Shown: piece by piece, positions 47,381 through 55,561 of the stretch
Layout: every line of letters begins with the position of its first letter
Position numbering within the stretch: position 1 is the stretch's first letter
Source: a bacterium (Candidatus Blackallbacteria) CG13_big_fil_rev_8_21_14_2_50_49_14
GTDB taxonomy: Bacteria; Cyanobacteriota; Sericytochromatia; UBA7694
Length of the DNA stretch: 64,000 nucleotides
Reading direction: 5' to 3'
Assembly (NCBI GenBank): GCA_002783405.1
Contig: PFGG01000045.1
Location: 51,422 to 115,421, forward strand
Notes under the pieces: generated by a model
What the model was told of the DNA's origin: nothing
Seen by the model: only the letters and a program-made list of their open reading frames with translations
Database searches by the model: none
Position numbers and translations under genes: made by a program

Positions 47381-48265
47381 ATGAGAGACATGCAGATTTC
47401 TGGTTTAAGCAGCAAGGTAGCAAAGCTTTTTGAGGCTGAAAATAGCCGTTATTTACTCAAGCCACTGCCTGGCCTTAAATTGCTACGCTGTACCCAAGCA
47501 ACCCCCTTAGAGACAATGCTCTATGAACCTGTTATTTGCATAATTCTCCAAGGGCGTAAAGAAACGAGATTGGCAGAGCGAACATTCCATTTTGGAGCCG
47601 GTGAATCCCTGATTGTAAGTCATGAATTGCCTGTGCAATCTCGAATCACAGAGGCCAGCCCAGCTCGACCCTATCTGGCCCTCATTCTCAGTATCGATCT
47701 CGCGCTCCTGCGCAGCCTCTATGAACAGATAGCTGAACTGGCCTTGCCAAGCCATGAGGAGCAGTCTTTAGCCGTCCACCAGACAGATAAAGCACTCATC
47801 GAAACTTTCAGCCGCTATCTGGATCTGATCGACAAGCCACTCGAAGAAAAGATTCTCTCGCCCCTGCTGTTTAAAGAAATTCATTTTCGCCTGCTGATCG
47901 CTGCACATGGCGGCATGCTGCGCCACTTGCTTTGGCATGACAGCCATGCCAGTCGTATTTCGCGAGCCATTGAACATGTGCGAAAAAACTTCGCGTCCCC
48001 TTTGCCTGTTTCAGATTTAGCCCGACATGTCGGCATGAGTGCCTCTTCGTTTTATCAGCATTTTAAATCGATTACCGGAACCACTCCCTTGCAATACCAA
48101 AAGGCACTCCGTCTGCTGGAAGCAAGACGCCTATTGAGCGAAGGCCGAAATTCAGTCAGCCAGATTGCCTTTGATGTCGGCTATGAAAGTCCAACTCAAT
48201 TTAGCCGAGAGTACGCCCGAAAATTTGGAGCCTCTCCACGCCATGAGCTGCGCATCCATGCCTAG
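47381..48265 (+). CDS. AraC-family transcriptional regulator
   Basis: This regulator of about 294 residues has an AraC N-terminal cupin-like domain (about 20-155, with YEPVICIILQGRKE) and two C-terminal helix-turn-helix motifs (SDLARHVGMSASSFYQHFK and SQIAFDVGYESPTQFSREY). It probably controls the divergent aldo/keto reductase gene from the shared 210-base region. The frame opens at a TTG at 47345; the ATG codons at 47381 or 47390 are more likely starts. Confidence 0.88.
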   Translation: MRDMQISGLSSKVAKLFEAENSRYLLKPLPGLKLLRCTQATPLETMLYEPVICIILQGRKETRLAERTFHFGAGESLIVSHELPVQSRITEASPARPYLALILSIDLALLRSLYEQIAELALPSHEEQSLAVHQTDKALIETFSRYLDLIDKPLEEKILSPLLFKEIHFRLLIAAHGGMLRHLLWHDSHASRISRAIEHVRKNFASPLPVSDLARHVGMSASSFYQHFKSITGTTPLQYQKALRLLEARRLLSEGRNSVSQIAFDVGYESPTQFSREYARKFGASPRHELRIHA

Positions 48266-48477
48266 CACTTGAAAACTGCTTAAGGCCCATAGCTTCAGCC
48301 AGAAGGGCAAAATCATGGGCCGGAATTTTGAGCTGGCCGAATCTAAGCCCCCAAGATGGCTTGTTCTGAACAAAGGAAAACTTTCAATCAGGAGCTTGTG
48401 CCCTGCCTCCTCACCAGTGGCAGATTGCAGATCTAGACGGTGAGGCTAAAAGTCTGGACTCCTCTCCACCGCTTAGA

Positions 48478-48774
48478 TCACAGCTGAAACAATTTCAACC
48501 AGAGAAGTAAAGGCCTGAAGGGGTTCACCTTCAGGATATGTGGAAAGTCTTGGCCTTTCAATCTCAGCTCTGGCTGCTCACACAGCAAATTGGGTTGATC
48601 CTGTAACCAAAAATGAAGCGCTTGCCTCATTGTGGGTTCTAACTGTTCTGAAGCGGTCTCACTCGGCAAAGGCAATTGCAGGGAAAAGAAGGGGTGCTCT
48701 TTCAACCAACGAGAAGATAGATGAAACGAAAGTTGTAAATGTGTGGAAAGGCTTTCCTGAAGTTTAACGAACAT
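48478..48774 (-). CDS. Small hypothetical protein, coupled pair member
   Basis: A 98-residue reading frame begins with an ATG that overlaps the end of the preceding small gene by 11 bases. The composition is leucine-, glutamine- and proline-rich. No known family was recognised. It could be real because of the coupling, but coding bias is weak and there is no clear ribosome site. Confidence 0.35.
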   Translation of the reverse strand: MFVKLQESLSTHLQLSFHLSSRWLKEHPFFSLQLPLPSETASEQLEPTMRQALHFWLQDQPNLLCEQPELRLKGQDFPHILKVNPFRPLLLWLKLFQL

Positions 48775-48973
48775 ATATTATTTGCCGCTTGAAGGGTTCT
48801 TGAAAGTTGCATGCTGTGATTGTTTTTCGAGACGAATTAAAAGACACCAAGGCGACTTGGGGTTTGGTTTCAGGGATTCTGACCACATCATTCCTTTTCC
48901 TCTCTTGCTCCAAATAGAAGTTCCAATACGTCTTATAGTCGCCTGTTTTTAAGCTGAAAACTAACCGTTGCAT
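48764..48973 (-). CDS. Small hypothetical protein, coupled pair member
   Basis: A 69-residue basic frame (MQRLVFSLKTGDYKTYWNF) lies just downstream of the acetyltransferase gene on the same strand, 25 bases away, and its end overlaps the next small frame. The size and overlap resemble a toxin-antitoxin layout, but no family is recognised. It may also be a decayed gene end. Confidence 0.35.
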   Translation of the reverse strand: MQRLVFSLKTGDYKTYWNFYLEQERKRNDVVRIPETKPQVALVSFNSSRKTITACNFQEPFKRQIIYVR

Positions 48974-48998
48974 ATTGTTCTTTTTTACGGCAGGCCCA

Positions 48999-49544
48999 TT
49001 ATTTTTTATATTCGTCCCTTAGCAATCCCCAATACATCGTATTGCATATTTCGTTATTGATTATTACATCATTTCGAATCACGCCTTCAAGTTTAAAGCC
49101 ATATTTTTCAGGGAATACAATGCTCTTATTATTTTTATCATTACAACAAATTCTAATTTTATTCAATTTTAGCTCATCAAATATGAAATTAATCATTAAA
49201 TCACATGCTTTTTTTACTATTTTCTTCCCTTCATACTCCTTATCAATCATATAACCAATTTCCGCAACACTTAAATCATGATTTATGTCTTTGATCAAAA
49301 CCAAACCGATAATCTTCTTATGCTCCCAAAGCCCCCAAAAATAACCCTCACCATTTTTAAATATTTCCAAAAATTTGGAAATATAGGCTTCAGCATCCCT
49401 TACCGTTTTTGTTTTGCTGACAAAGGGAATCCATCTTTCACAGTTTTTTCTATCTCTGTCAATATAATCAAAAAAATATTGGCATTCTCTTTTCTCCAAT
49501 ATTTTCATTTTAATATTGTTGCCAATATCTAGCTCAAGCATCAT
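48999..49544 (-). CDS. GNAT-family N-acetyltransferase (RimJ/RimL type)
   Basis: This protein of about 181 residues has the GNAT fold, with the acetyl-CoA-binding region seen around EIGYMIDKEYEGKKIVKKAC and the C-terminal FPEKYGFKLEGVIRN typical of RimJ/RimL-like enzymes, which acetylate N-termini of proteins or small amines. The canonical Q/R-x-x-G-x-G/A is weak (YEGKKIVKK). GGGAG precedes the ATG at 49544; the frame extends upstream to 49628. The gene is strikingly AT-rich compared with its neighbours, suggesting recent transfer. Confidence 0.82.
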   Translation of the reverse strand: MMLELDIGNNIKMKILEKRECQYFFDYIDRDRKNCERWIPFVSKTKTVRDAEAYISKFLEIFKNGEGYFWGLWEHKKIIGLVLIKDINHDLSVAEIGYMIDKEYEGKKIVKKACDLMINFIFDELKLNKIRICCNDKNNKSIVFPEKYGFKLEGVIRNDVIINNEICNTMYWGLLRDEYKK

Positions 49545-49927
49545 AATTTCTCCCAATGAATAGAGCGTTCGCCATAAAACCAGCACGACAGCTGACGGAT
49601 TCTGTTGATCAAATTGCCACTTTATCACTCAAAAACGAATAGTCTCTTTGTCCCTGGTAAATCAAAGAAGTGAGCCCCAGATAACGCTTTAACTTACCAC
49701 AATAACCTCTGTAAAGGCTTCGACACTAAAGCCTTGAGCATAGACGCGTTTTCAAGCCCAACCGACAAGGACAACACTGCGATGCTCAACTGACTCATAT
49801 GATTATCAGGAGTGGATTCTCTATGCAACGCACCATCAGCACCTTATTGAGATCGCAACGCCACGCAAGTGCCTTGTCAGCTCAAAGTGCTGTGTTGGCA
49901 GGGATCCTGCCTGGAGTTCAAAAATAC
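49545..49927. other. Intergenic region, mostly unassigned
   Basis: About 380 bases between the acetyltransferase gene and the inositol phosphatase-like gene. It contains the promoter side of the AT-rich acetyltransferase and one small frame (49823-49936) listed separately. The composition switches here from AT-rich to the window average. No inverted repeats of an insertion sequence were identified. Confidence 0.35.
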
Positions 49928-49936
49928 TCAGAATAA
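49823..49936 (+). CDS. Possible 37-residue small protein
   Basis: An ATG at 49823 follows CAGGAG with 10 bases of spacing and opens a 37-codon frame (beginning MQRTISTLLRSQRH) ending at TAA 49934-49936. It overlaps the 3' end of the convergent phosphatase gene by a few bases. It could be a small peptide or the remaining 5' end of a lost gene. The evidence is only the ribosome site and the intact frame. Confidence 0.25.
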   Translation: MQRTISTLLRSQRHASALSAQSAVLAGILPGVQKYSE

Positions 49937-50734
49937 ATGTTTCTCCTCAAGATCCTGAAAGTGAGTTAGAATCCGAAAAAATTCAGTGTCGATCTTGCCA
50001 TTAGTATAGCGAACCTCCCCAAGATCAATTCTGCGTCCACCTTGGGAATCTTGAAAAGTACCACCAGCCTCTTCAACAATAATGGCAACAGGAGCATGGT
50101 CCCAAGGTTTTCCAATCACATCAACAAAAGCATCAATTTCACCATCTAGAAACTCGATCATATTTTTCAGTGATGGTGGAATCCAAACTGACATATCTTG
50201 AAATTTCTCTACCCGTTTAGTTTGAACTCGTTCCCAAATGGCTATTTTGCTTTGAGAAAGATGTTTGGATAATGATAGGTTGACAGGCAAAGGCTCATCT
50301 AGATCAAATGATTTGGCATGATATGCTCCTTTTCCTTTCGTTGCCCACCACCTTCGATTCAAAGCTGGGCGACTAATTAAACCCAGTATGAGTTCGTCAT
50401 TTTCTTCTAAAGCAATATGGGTTCCCCAGTATTTTTTACCCGCAATGTATTCAGAAGTCCCATCAATGGGATCTAAAATCCAACAGCGATTAGCTTGTTT
50501 GGTTAGGCCAAATTCTTCCCCCAAAATAGCATCATCAGGGCGCTCTTTAGAAAGAATAGTCTTCATTTTTTGTTCAATTTCAAAATCTATTCTTGTTACT
50601 GGCGTTCCATCCTGCTTCAATATTGGTGAAAAGTTGGTTTGAAAAAAAGATAAAGCATATTTATCAGCCATGTCTGCCAGACGATGGGCAAGAGCTAAAT
50701 CACTTACGAATGAATCTTGAATTTGCTCTATCAC
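49928..50734 (-). CDS. Inositol monophosphatase-family phosphatase
   Basis: This 268-residue Mg-dependent phosphatase has the family motifs: GEEFG near 73, DPIDGTSEY near 92 and WDHAPVAIIVEEAGG near 213, which hold the metal ligands. Members hydrolyse inositol phosphate, histidinol phosphate, PAP or fructose bisphosphate; the GTSEY form resembles HisN-type histidinol phosphatases. The start is a GTG (MIEQIQ). It stands alone, so the substrate cannot be inferred from context. Confidence 0.88.
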   Translation of the reverse strand: MIEQIQDSFVSDLALAHRLADMADKYALSFFQTNFSPILKQDGTPVTRIDFEIEQKMKTILSKERPDDAILGEEFGLTKQANRCWILDPIDGTSEYIAGKKYWGTHIALEENDELILGLISRPALNRRWWATKGKGAYHAKSFDLDEPLPVNLSLSKHLSQSKIAIWERVQTKRVEKFQDMSVWIPPSLKNMIEFLDGEIDAFVDVIGKPWDHAPVAIIVEEAGGTFQDSQGGRRIDLGEVRYTNGKIDTEFFRILTHFQDLEEKHLF

Positions 50735-50905
50735 TTTATTCTGTCAAGTCTCTCCAATCTTGATTTTCCTGTGTCTTGAGCCGTCAAGACACGGATTTTG
50801 AGCGCATGATGAAAGTTTATTAGAAGTGCCCGGGCCAAAAGCATTGACTGAACTGAATCGTTTTGCTCAGCTCCCGCCTTTCAGGCAGAAAAAGCTGAGA
50901 GGACA

Positions 50906-51856
50906 TCATTGAACTTCATCGAAGACATCAACCAAATGTTGAACCAGTTTGAGCAAACGTTCGTATTCCTGCATAATCAGGTTACTGCCCGTTTCAAGTT
51001 CGATATCATCAAGATCATCTGCCAGGGCGTCACAGTCTTCCATGAGTTGATTCAGGGTTGCTTCACGCTCTTCTTCGCTAAGCTGATTCATTTGCTTGAG
51101 CAATTGCAAAGCTTCTTCCTGTAATGCTTCACAGCCATCCTGGAGAATCTGAAAGGCACCATTGTAATGAAGGGCTTTAAACAAGCGCTCTTGAAGTTGT
51201 TCCAGAGGGCGCATCTGCAGCCGGATTTCACTGGTCTCAAATTCCGCTTCGAGCACATCAAGGGATTCTTCAATTTGCGCTTTAACGGCCAGAGTCTGCT
51301 GGTAGAGAATACTTTGCAGCTCTGAATTTTCCTCATCAAGGGTCAAGGTGTGGTTAATTTCACTTTGCAAAAGATAACGCACCTGCTCTTGGGTAAACCG
51401 AAGAACCCGTTCGTAAAACGCATCATATTCAGTCTGGGATTTCGGAAAACGCAAAGCTGAAAATCGTTCCAAATCTCTCGCCCAACGCTCATCCTCAGAG
51501 AGTGAGGTTTCGTATTCAATGTATTGAAAGAGTTCCTGAGCCTCAGCATGTTCAGGATCCTGGTCGAGAATTTGTTTTAAATAGACCTTGGCACTCCCTG
51601 AATCTCCCAAGAGATAGAGCAGACGGGCCATTTCGATCAGAAAACGGGCTTCATGAGGAATTTTACGCAGGGCCGTCTGCAAAAGTCGGTGCACTTCAAG
51701 CAGCCCAGCTTTGTTTTCAAAGCCTCCAGCCTGAATTTCATCCAAAAGTTGACAGGCCAATACGTAGCAATCGTCAGGATCTTCCCCATATTCTTCAAGA
51801 GGTTTACTGCTTTCAGGTACAAACTTGAACATCAATCGCTGTTTCAAACCCAGCAT
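50906..51856 (-). CDS. TPR and coiled-coil protein of unknown function
   Basis: This 316-residue acidic cytoplasmic protein has one or two tetratricopeptide-like helices (about 50-115: ALRKIPHEARFLIEMARLLY and DQDPEHAEAQELF) and long coiled-coil-like helices in the rest (Glu, Leu and Gln rich). It has no enzyme motif. A GAAGGAG ribosome site precedes the ATG. It may be an adaptor protein; nothing in the context indicates a partner. Confidence 0.65.
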   Translation of the reverse strand: MLGLKQRLMFKFVPESSKPLEEYGEDPDDCYVLACQLLDEIQAGGFENKAGLLEVHRLLQTALRKIPHEARFLIEMARLLYLLGDSGSAKVYLKQILDQDPEHAEAQELFQYIEYETSLSEDERWARDLERFSALRFPKSQTEYDAFYERVLRFTQEQVRYLLQSEINHTLTLDEENSELQSILYQQTLAVKAQIEESLDVLEAEFETSEIRLQMRPLEQLQERLFKALHYNGAFQILQDGCEALQEEALQLLKQMNQLSEEEREATLNQLMEDCDALADDLDDIELETGSNLIMQEYERLLKLVQHLVDVFDEVQ

Positions 51857-51985
51857 TTGTATTCTCCTTCAATAGCAATATTATCCTAATTTATTAAAAC
51901 CCTGGTTCTAGATATTAGTGTACCCTGAAAAATTTCAAAATTCCTGAAAAATCAAATCCGCTATTTTTTCAACCATCAACAAGGC

Positions 51986-52018
51986 CCAAAAAATACACGG
52001 CAGAGTTTTCTGCCGTGT
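51986..52018 (-). terminator. Rho-independent terminator of the RGS-like gene
   Basis: The 10-base arms 51995-52004 and 52009-52018 are perfectly complementary around a GTTT loop. On the minus strand the stem is followed by ATTTTTTGGG, a good U tract. It lies 16 bases past the stop codon of the gene at 52034. Confidence 0.88.
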
Positions 52019-52033
52019 CAAAGAGTTTATGAA

Positions 52034-53209
52034 TTAGTGAAGGCCATAGTCTGCGGGGGTTTTACGATTCACACCATTTTCCCAGTTCTGAAAATGTGCC
52101 ATGGCCTTACGACTGTCTTGGATCGTGTTGACTTCGTCGTTGTTTTCGGGCATGGTATTAAAAAAGAAGACATTCAGAATTGCCTTGTTAAATTTTCCCC
52201 AAGACTGGAAAAATTTTTTGGTCGCATCCATTGTTGCCTGGGGGCTGTCGATAAAGCGCTTATTCGCTGCGCGAAATTCTCTCCAGATTCTGCCTTGTTT
52301 GGTAGATTGGAGATCATCACCAAACGATTTTCTTTGCGCCCGATAACGCGTAAAGGTGTCAGTGTTTAAAACGCCGATGACTTGATCTGAAGCAGATGAA
52401 AGAGATGTCAGCAGTTCAGTCCGACAGTTTTTTAAAGCATTTTCAGTCTCTTCACTGGGATTGGCAAGATGTTTCTGCTCGGCTTGCAGTAAATTTTGAT
52501 AGGCTCGTTCTGATTGAAATCGGCATGCCGAAGAAATATTTATCTGCTTGTTGCCAACTTCATTTGAGGATACATAATGCAAATGGAGAAATTTCATCTG
52601 TTTGGTGGCTTCGGGAGAATCTAAACCATGGCGGTTGATGATCTTGTTTAGATCGCGTGATTCCAAAATATACTCTGTGTTTTCACTACAATATTCTTTA
52701 TGAGCATAGGCCAGAAAGCGATTGGCTTCAATCTTGGAGGCTGAATCTGAACGGGGGTTAAATTTCATCAAGATGAGATTCATGCATTTAACTTTGGGAG
52801 ATAAGCCAATTTTTCCACTTGTGGATGATTGTTCAAATTGAATGGAATTCCGGCTGAACCCTATCAACTTATTTAAAATCGAGGTGGCTTTCAGTTTGCT
52901 GGCATCGTAATCGATCATTTTAAAGCTGAACTTTTCATCAAAATCTTTGAGCAATTCTACCCGCTTATCTTGAACGACACGGGCTGGCTGGGGCATATCC
53001 TGAGCGCGTTCGCTGATCACACTGGGAGTAGCACTTTTAAATAATTCCGCCATGGTTGTTGGCGTTTTTGTTTTTTGTGGAGATTCAGAAGGAGCCACAG
53101 AGCTTTCGGTTGTTTTTACGGGTTCAGAAACTTGGCTGGGGGCAGTGGGTTTGGGTGAAAGGGGAGCAGGAATGGGGGTGCTGACAGGGGTATTTGGGAT
53201 GCTTTGCAT
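52034..53209 (-). CDS. Protein with RGS-like (regulator of G-protein signalling) region
   Basis: This 391-residue protein has a Pro/Ser/Thr-rich N-terminal tail (1-75) and no signal peptide. Residues about 150-290 follow the pattern of an RGS helical domain: RFLAYAHKEYCSENTEYIL (about 164-182) resembles the FxxFLxxEFSEENLxFW core, then HYVSSNEVGNKQINIS (about 211-226) resembles the xINID loop, and VIGVLNTDTFTRYR (about 277-290) resembles the LMxxDSFPRFL terminal helix. RGS domains act on heterotrimeric G-protein alpha subunits, which bacteria lack, so the partner is unknown. The assignment is by eye. Confidence 0.6.
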   Translation of the reverse strand: MQSIPNTPVSTPIPAPLSPKPTAPSQVSEPVKTTESSVAPSESPQKTKTPTTMAELFKSATPSVISERAQDMPQPARVVQDKRVELLKDFDEKFSFKMIDYDASKLKATSILNKLIGFSRNSIQFEQSSTSGKIGLSPKVKCMNLILMKFNPRSDSASKIEANRFLAYAHKEYCSENTEYILESRDLNKIINRHGLDSPEATKQMKFLHLHYVSSNEVGNKQINISSACRFQSERAYQNLLQAEQKHLANPSEETENALKNCRTELLTSLSSASDQVIGVLNTDTFTRYRAQRKSFGDDLQSTKQGRIWREFRAANKRFIDSPQATMDATKKFFQSWGKFNKAILNVFFFNTMPENNDEVNTIQDSRKAMAHFQNWENGVNRKTPADYGLH

Positions 53210-53242
53210 TTTTTAACCTCTTGCTGTGGTTTTGATAATTCA

Positions 53243-53272
53243 AGTATACGGCGTTAACATTATTTTAGTCAA
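53243..53272 (-). promoter_or_regulatory. Sigma-70 promoter of the RGS-like gene
   Basis: Read on the minus strand, TTGACT (53267-53272) and TATACT (53243-53248) are separated by 18 bases, about 35 bases upstream of the ATG at 53209. Together with the strong terminator this makes the gene a monocistronic unit. Confidence 0.65.
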
Positions 53273-53893
53273 GGTAATTTTCTGATTTTTTTTCATTTTT
53301 TTTCTCGCAGCTTATAAATTGATCATTTCAAAATTTGAGCAATGCTGCCAAAATTAAGCCCCAAAAGCTGCTGTCAATGGGCATGATGAGCCGAATTCAA
53401 TCCAGAAGCGATGTTTGGCTCTGCGCAAGGCATCCGTCGAAGGCAACGCGGGGAGGCATCTCATCGAGGTATTCGATACCGTAATCGACCTGTTTGAGTT
53501 CGAGGGTGATGAGCGAGCGCAGCACAAAAGGACAGAGCTAAAAGCTCAAGACCACTCTGCCAGGCCAGCGGCAGCCTGTTTCATCGTTTTGCTAGCGGTG
53601 GTGAAAAATGCGGGTATCCCGTTCCCGCTCAACGAAATGGTTCAGCAAGCTTCGCCAACAACCCAGGCAGCTCTGCGATGTTGAATTCTAATTTTTTACA
53701 ATTCTCACAGGGTGTTTCCATACTTTTTTTTCGACCTGTTCAACCCTTCTCTTGCCTCGACTTTTACGCTACGCTAAACATGTACCATGAAAGGCAAAGC
53801 TTTCTAGAATCTTTCTCTTCATTTATCCCAGACCAGCAACCACTCTCCTGTGGTGCTGTTATGCTTTTGTCGCAACAAATCCCGAGGTAATCT
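53273..53893. other. Intergenic region with a probable decayed element
   Basis: Between the RGS-like gene and the cyanophycin operon lie about 620 bases. The part 53390-53690 differs in composition from its AT-rich surroundings and has broken reading frames on both strands; the minus strand contains a run such as SLITLELKQVDYGIEYLDE that looks protein-like but is interrupted. It may be a remnant of a mobile element. The region before 53894 presumably holds the operon promoter (TACGCTACGCT and an AT-rich stretch), without a clear match. Confidence 0.35.
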
Positions 53894-54718
53894 ATGCAGC
53901 GTTTTAAACGAGCGATCTTAACCCACGGGGGTGCAGGCTCAAATCCCCAGAATTCAGACGGCCCTCAAGCCGCAGCCGTTCAGGGCTTGGCTCTTCTGGA
54001 GCAGGGCCAATCCGCTTTGGCAGCCGCAGTTCAGGCTGTCAAATACTTAGAAGACGATCCCCGCTTCAATGCGGGCACAGGCTCGCGTCTGCGCGCCGAT
54101 GGTAAAACCATGCAAATGGATGCCTCCTGCATGACCAGCGCAGGCCAATTTGGTGCCGTGGCCTGTGTCGAAGATGTTCAAAACCCGATTGATTTGGCCC
54201 AGGGGGTCTTGCTCTACTCGCCCTGCATTCTGCTGGTGGCAGACGGGGCCCGATTATTTGCCCAGCAGCAGGCCATTCCGTTTTGGACTACCCGCCAAAG
54301 CCCCAAATCCAATCCCCAAGCCAACCATCATCCCAGCCCAGATCAGGCCCCGGCCTGCGATACCGTTGGGGCCGTGACCTTCGATGGCAAAGTCTTTGCC
54401 GCAGCACTTAGTTCCGGTGGACTCGCTCAAGCTGCCCTCGGGCGTGTTGGCGATGTGCCGCTGCCGGGCTGTGGCCTCTTTTGTGGCCCAGAGGGGGCCG
54501 TGGCCTGCACCGGCGACGGTGAGTTTATTGCCCTCAAGCTCTTGGCCAAAGAAGTCTACAATTGGCTGGCTGAGCTTAGCCCCACAGAGGCCGCAGCCAA
54601 AGCCCTCAGTCTTTTCGACCCCAGCGTGGATATTGGCTTGATTATCCTCACCAAAAATGACTTTGCCGCCCAGTCTCGCAATGGCATGGCTTGGTCGCAG
54701 CAAACAGAGAGAGACTAA
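53894..54718 (+). CDS. iaaA: Isoaspartyl peptidase / plant-type asparaginase
   Basis: This 274-residue Ntn hydrolase cleaves itself before the catalytic Thr157 (ACDTVGAVTFD). The N-terminal HGGAGSNPQ and FNAGTGSRL motifs and the SGGLAQAALGRVGD substrate loop are present. In the cyanophycin pathway such enzymes split the beta-aspartyl-arginine dipeptides released by cyanophycinase. It is shorter than the usual 310-320 residues and is followed after three bases by cphB, so the role in cyanophycin breakdown is well supported by context. Confidence 0.9.
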   Translation: MQRFKRAILTHGGAGSNPQNSDGPQAAAVQGLALLEQGQSALAAAVQAVKYLEDDPRFNAGTGSRLRADGKTMQMDASCMTSAGQFGAVACVEDVQNPIDLAQGVLLYSPCILLVADGARLFAQQQAIPFWTTRQSPKSNPQANHHPSPDQAPACDTVGAVTFDGKVFAAALSSGGLAQAALGRVGDVPLPGCGLFCGPEGAVACTGDGEFIALKLLAKEVYNWLAELSPTEAAAKALSLFDPSVDIGLIILTKNDFAAQSRNGMAWSQQTERD

Positions 54719-54721
54719 AAT

Positions 54722-55561
54722 ATGGCCTTAAAACCTTTTTTTCAGGGGCGACTGATCGCCATTGGCGGCAACGAAGACAAATCCGATCAATTATTGGTAC
54801 TCAAACGCGTGGTACAAGAGATTGGCAAACCAGATTTTAAGGTGGGTATTGTTACCACTGCCAGCGAAGAGCCCGAACAAAGAGCCAAAGACTACCAGGC
54901 TGTGTTTACGGCTTTGGGCGCCGCTGAGATCGTGATTTTGGATATTCGCACACGGGCCCAGGCCAATGACAAGGCCATCGCCAAAACCCTCAAAGATCTC
55001 GACTTGATTTTTTTGGCTGGAGGTGACCAATTGCGTCTCACCACCATTTTGGGTGGCTCGCGCATACTCGAAGCCATGCATCACAAGCTCGATACCGGGG
55101 CATTGATTGCAGGTACCAGTGCTGGAGCAGCTGTTTTCTCAGACACCATGATCTACGAAGGCAGCAGTGAAGAGGGCTTGGTCAAAGGCAAAGTGCTCAC
55201 CACCTCTGGCTTTGGCTTTGTTGAGAATATTATCTTTGATACCCATTTTATGGCGCGGGGCCGTTTGGGGCGTCTGATTCAGATTGTTACCACCAATCCC
55301 ACCTGTATTGGTGTGGGTATTGGTGAAGACTCGGGGGTGTTGCTCAAAGGCGATGAAACCCTCGAAGTGATTGGCACAGGCCAAGTCCTGATTGTCGATG
55401 GCTGTGATATTGGCCATTCGAATATCATGGATATTCAATTGGGGGGGCCAATTGCGGTCGAAAACGTGCGTATTCACTCGCTGGTCAAGAGCTATGGCTT
55501 TGATTTCAAAACCCGCAAATTTATTGCTCCGATTGTCACAGAAAAAAAGGAAAGCCCATGA
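54722..55561 (+). CDS. cphB: Cyanophycinase
   Basis: This 279-residue S51-family serine peptidase degrades cyanophycin to beta-Asp-Arg dipeptides in the cytoplasm. The catalytic Ser133 lies in AGTSAGAAVFS, and other signature parts are IAIGGNEDK at the start, FLAGGDQLRL and DTHFMARGRLGRL. It lies between the isoaspartyl peptidase and cyanophycin synthetase genes, and its stop overlaps the cphA start (ATGA). Length and motifs match the family fully. Confidence 0.96.
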   Translation: MALKPFFQGRLIAIGGNEDKSDQLLVLKRVVQEIGKPDFKVGIVTTASEEPEQRAKDYQAVFTALGAAEIVILDIRTRAQANDKAIAKTLKDLDLIFLAGGDQLRLTTILGGSRILEAMHHKLDTGALIAGTSAGAAVFSDTMIYEGSSEEGLVKGKVLTTSGFGFVENIIFDTHFMARGRLGRLIQIVTTNPTCIGVGIGEDSGVLLKGDETLEVIGTGQVLIVDGCDIGHSNIMDIQLGGPIAVENVRIHSLVKSYGFDFKTRKFIAPIVTEKKESP

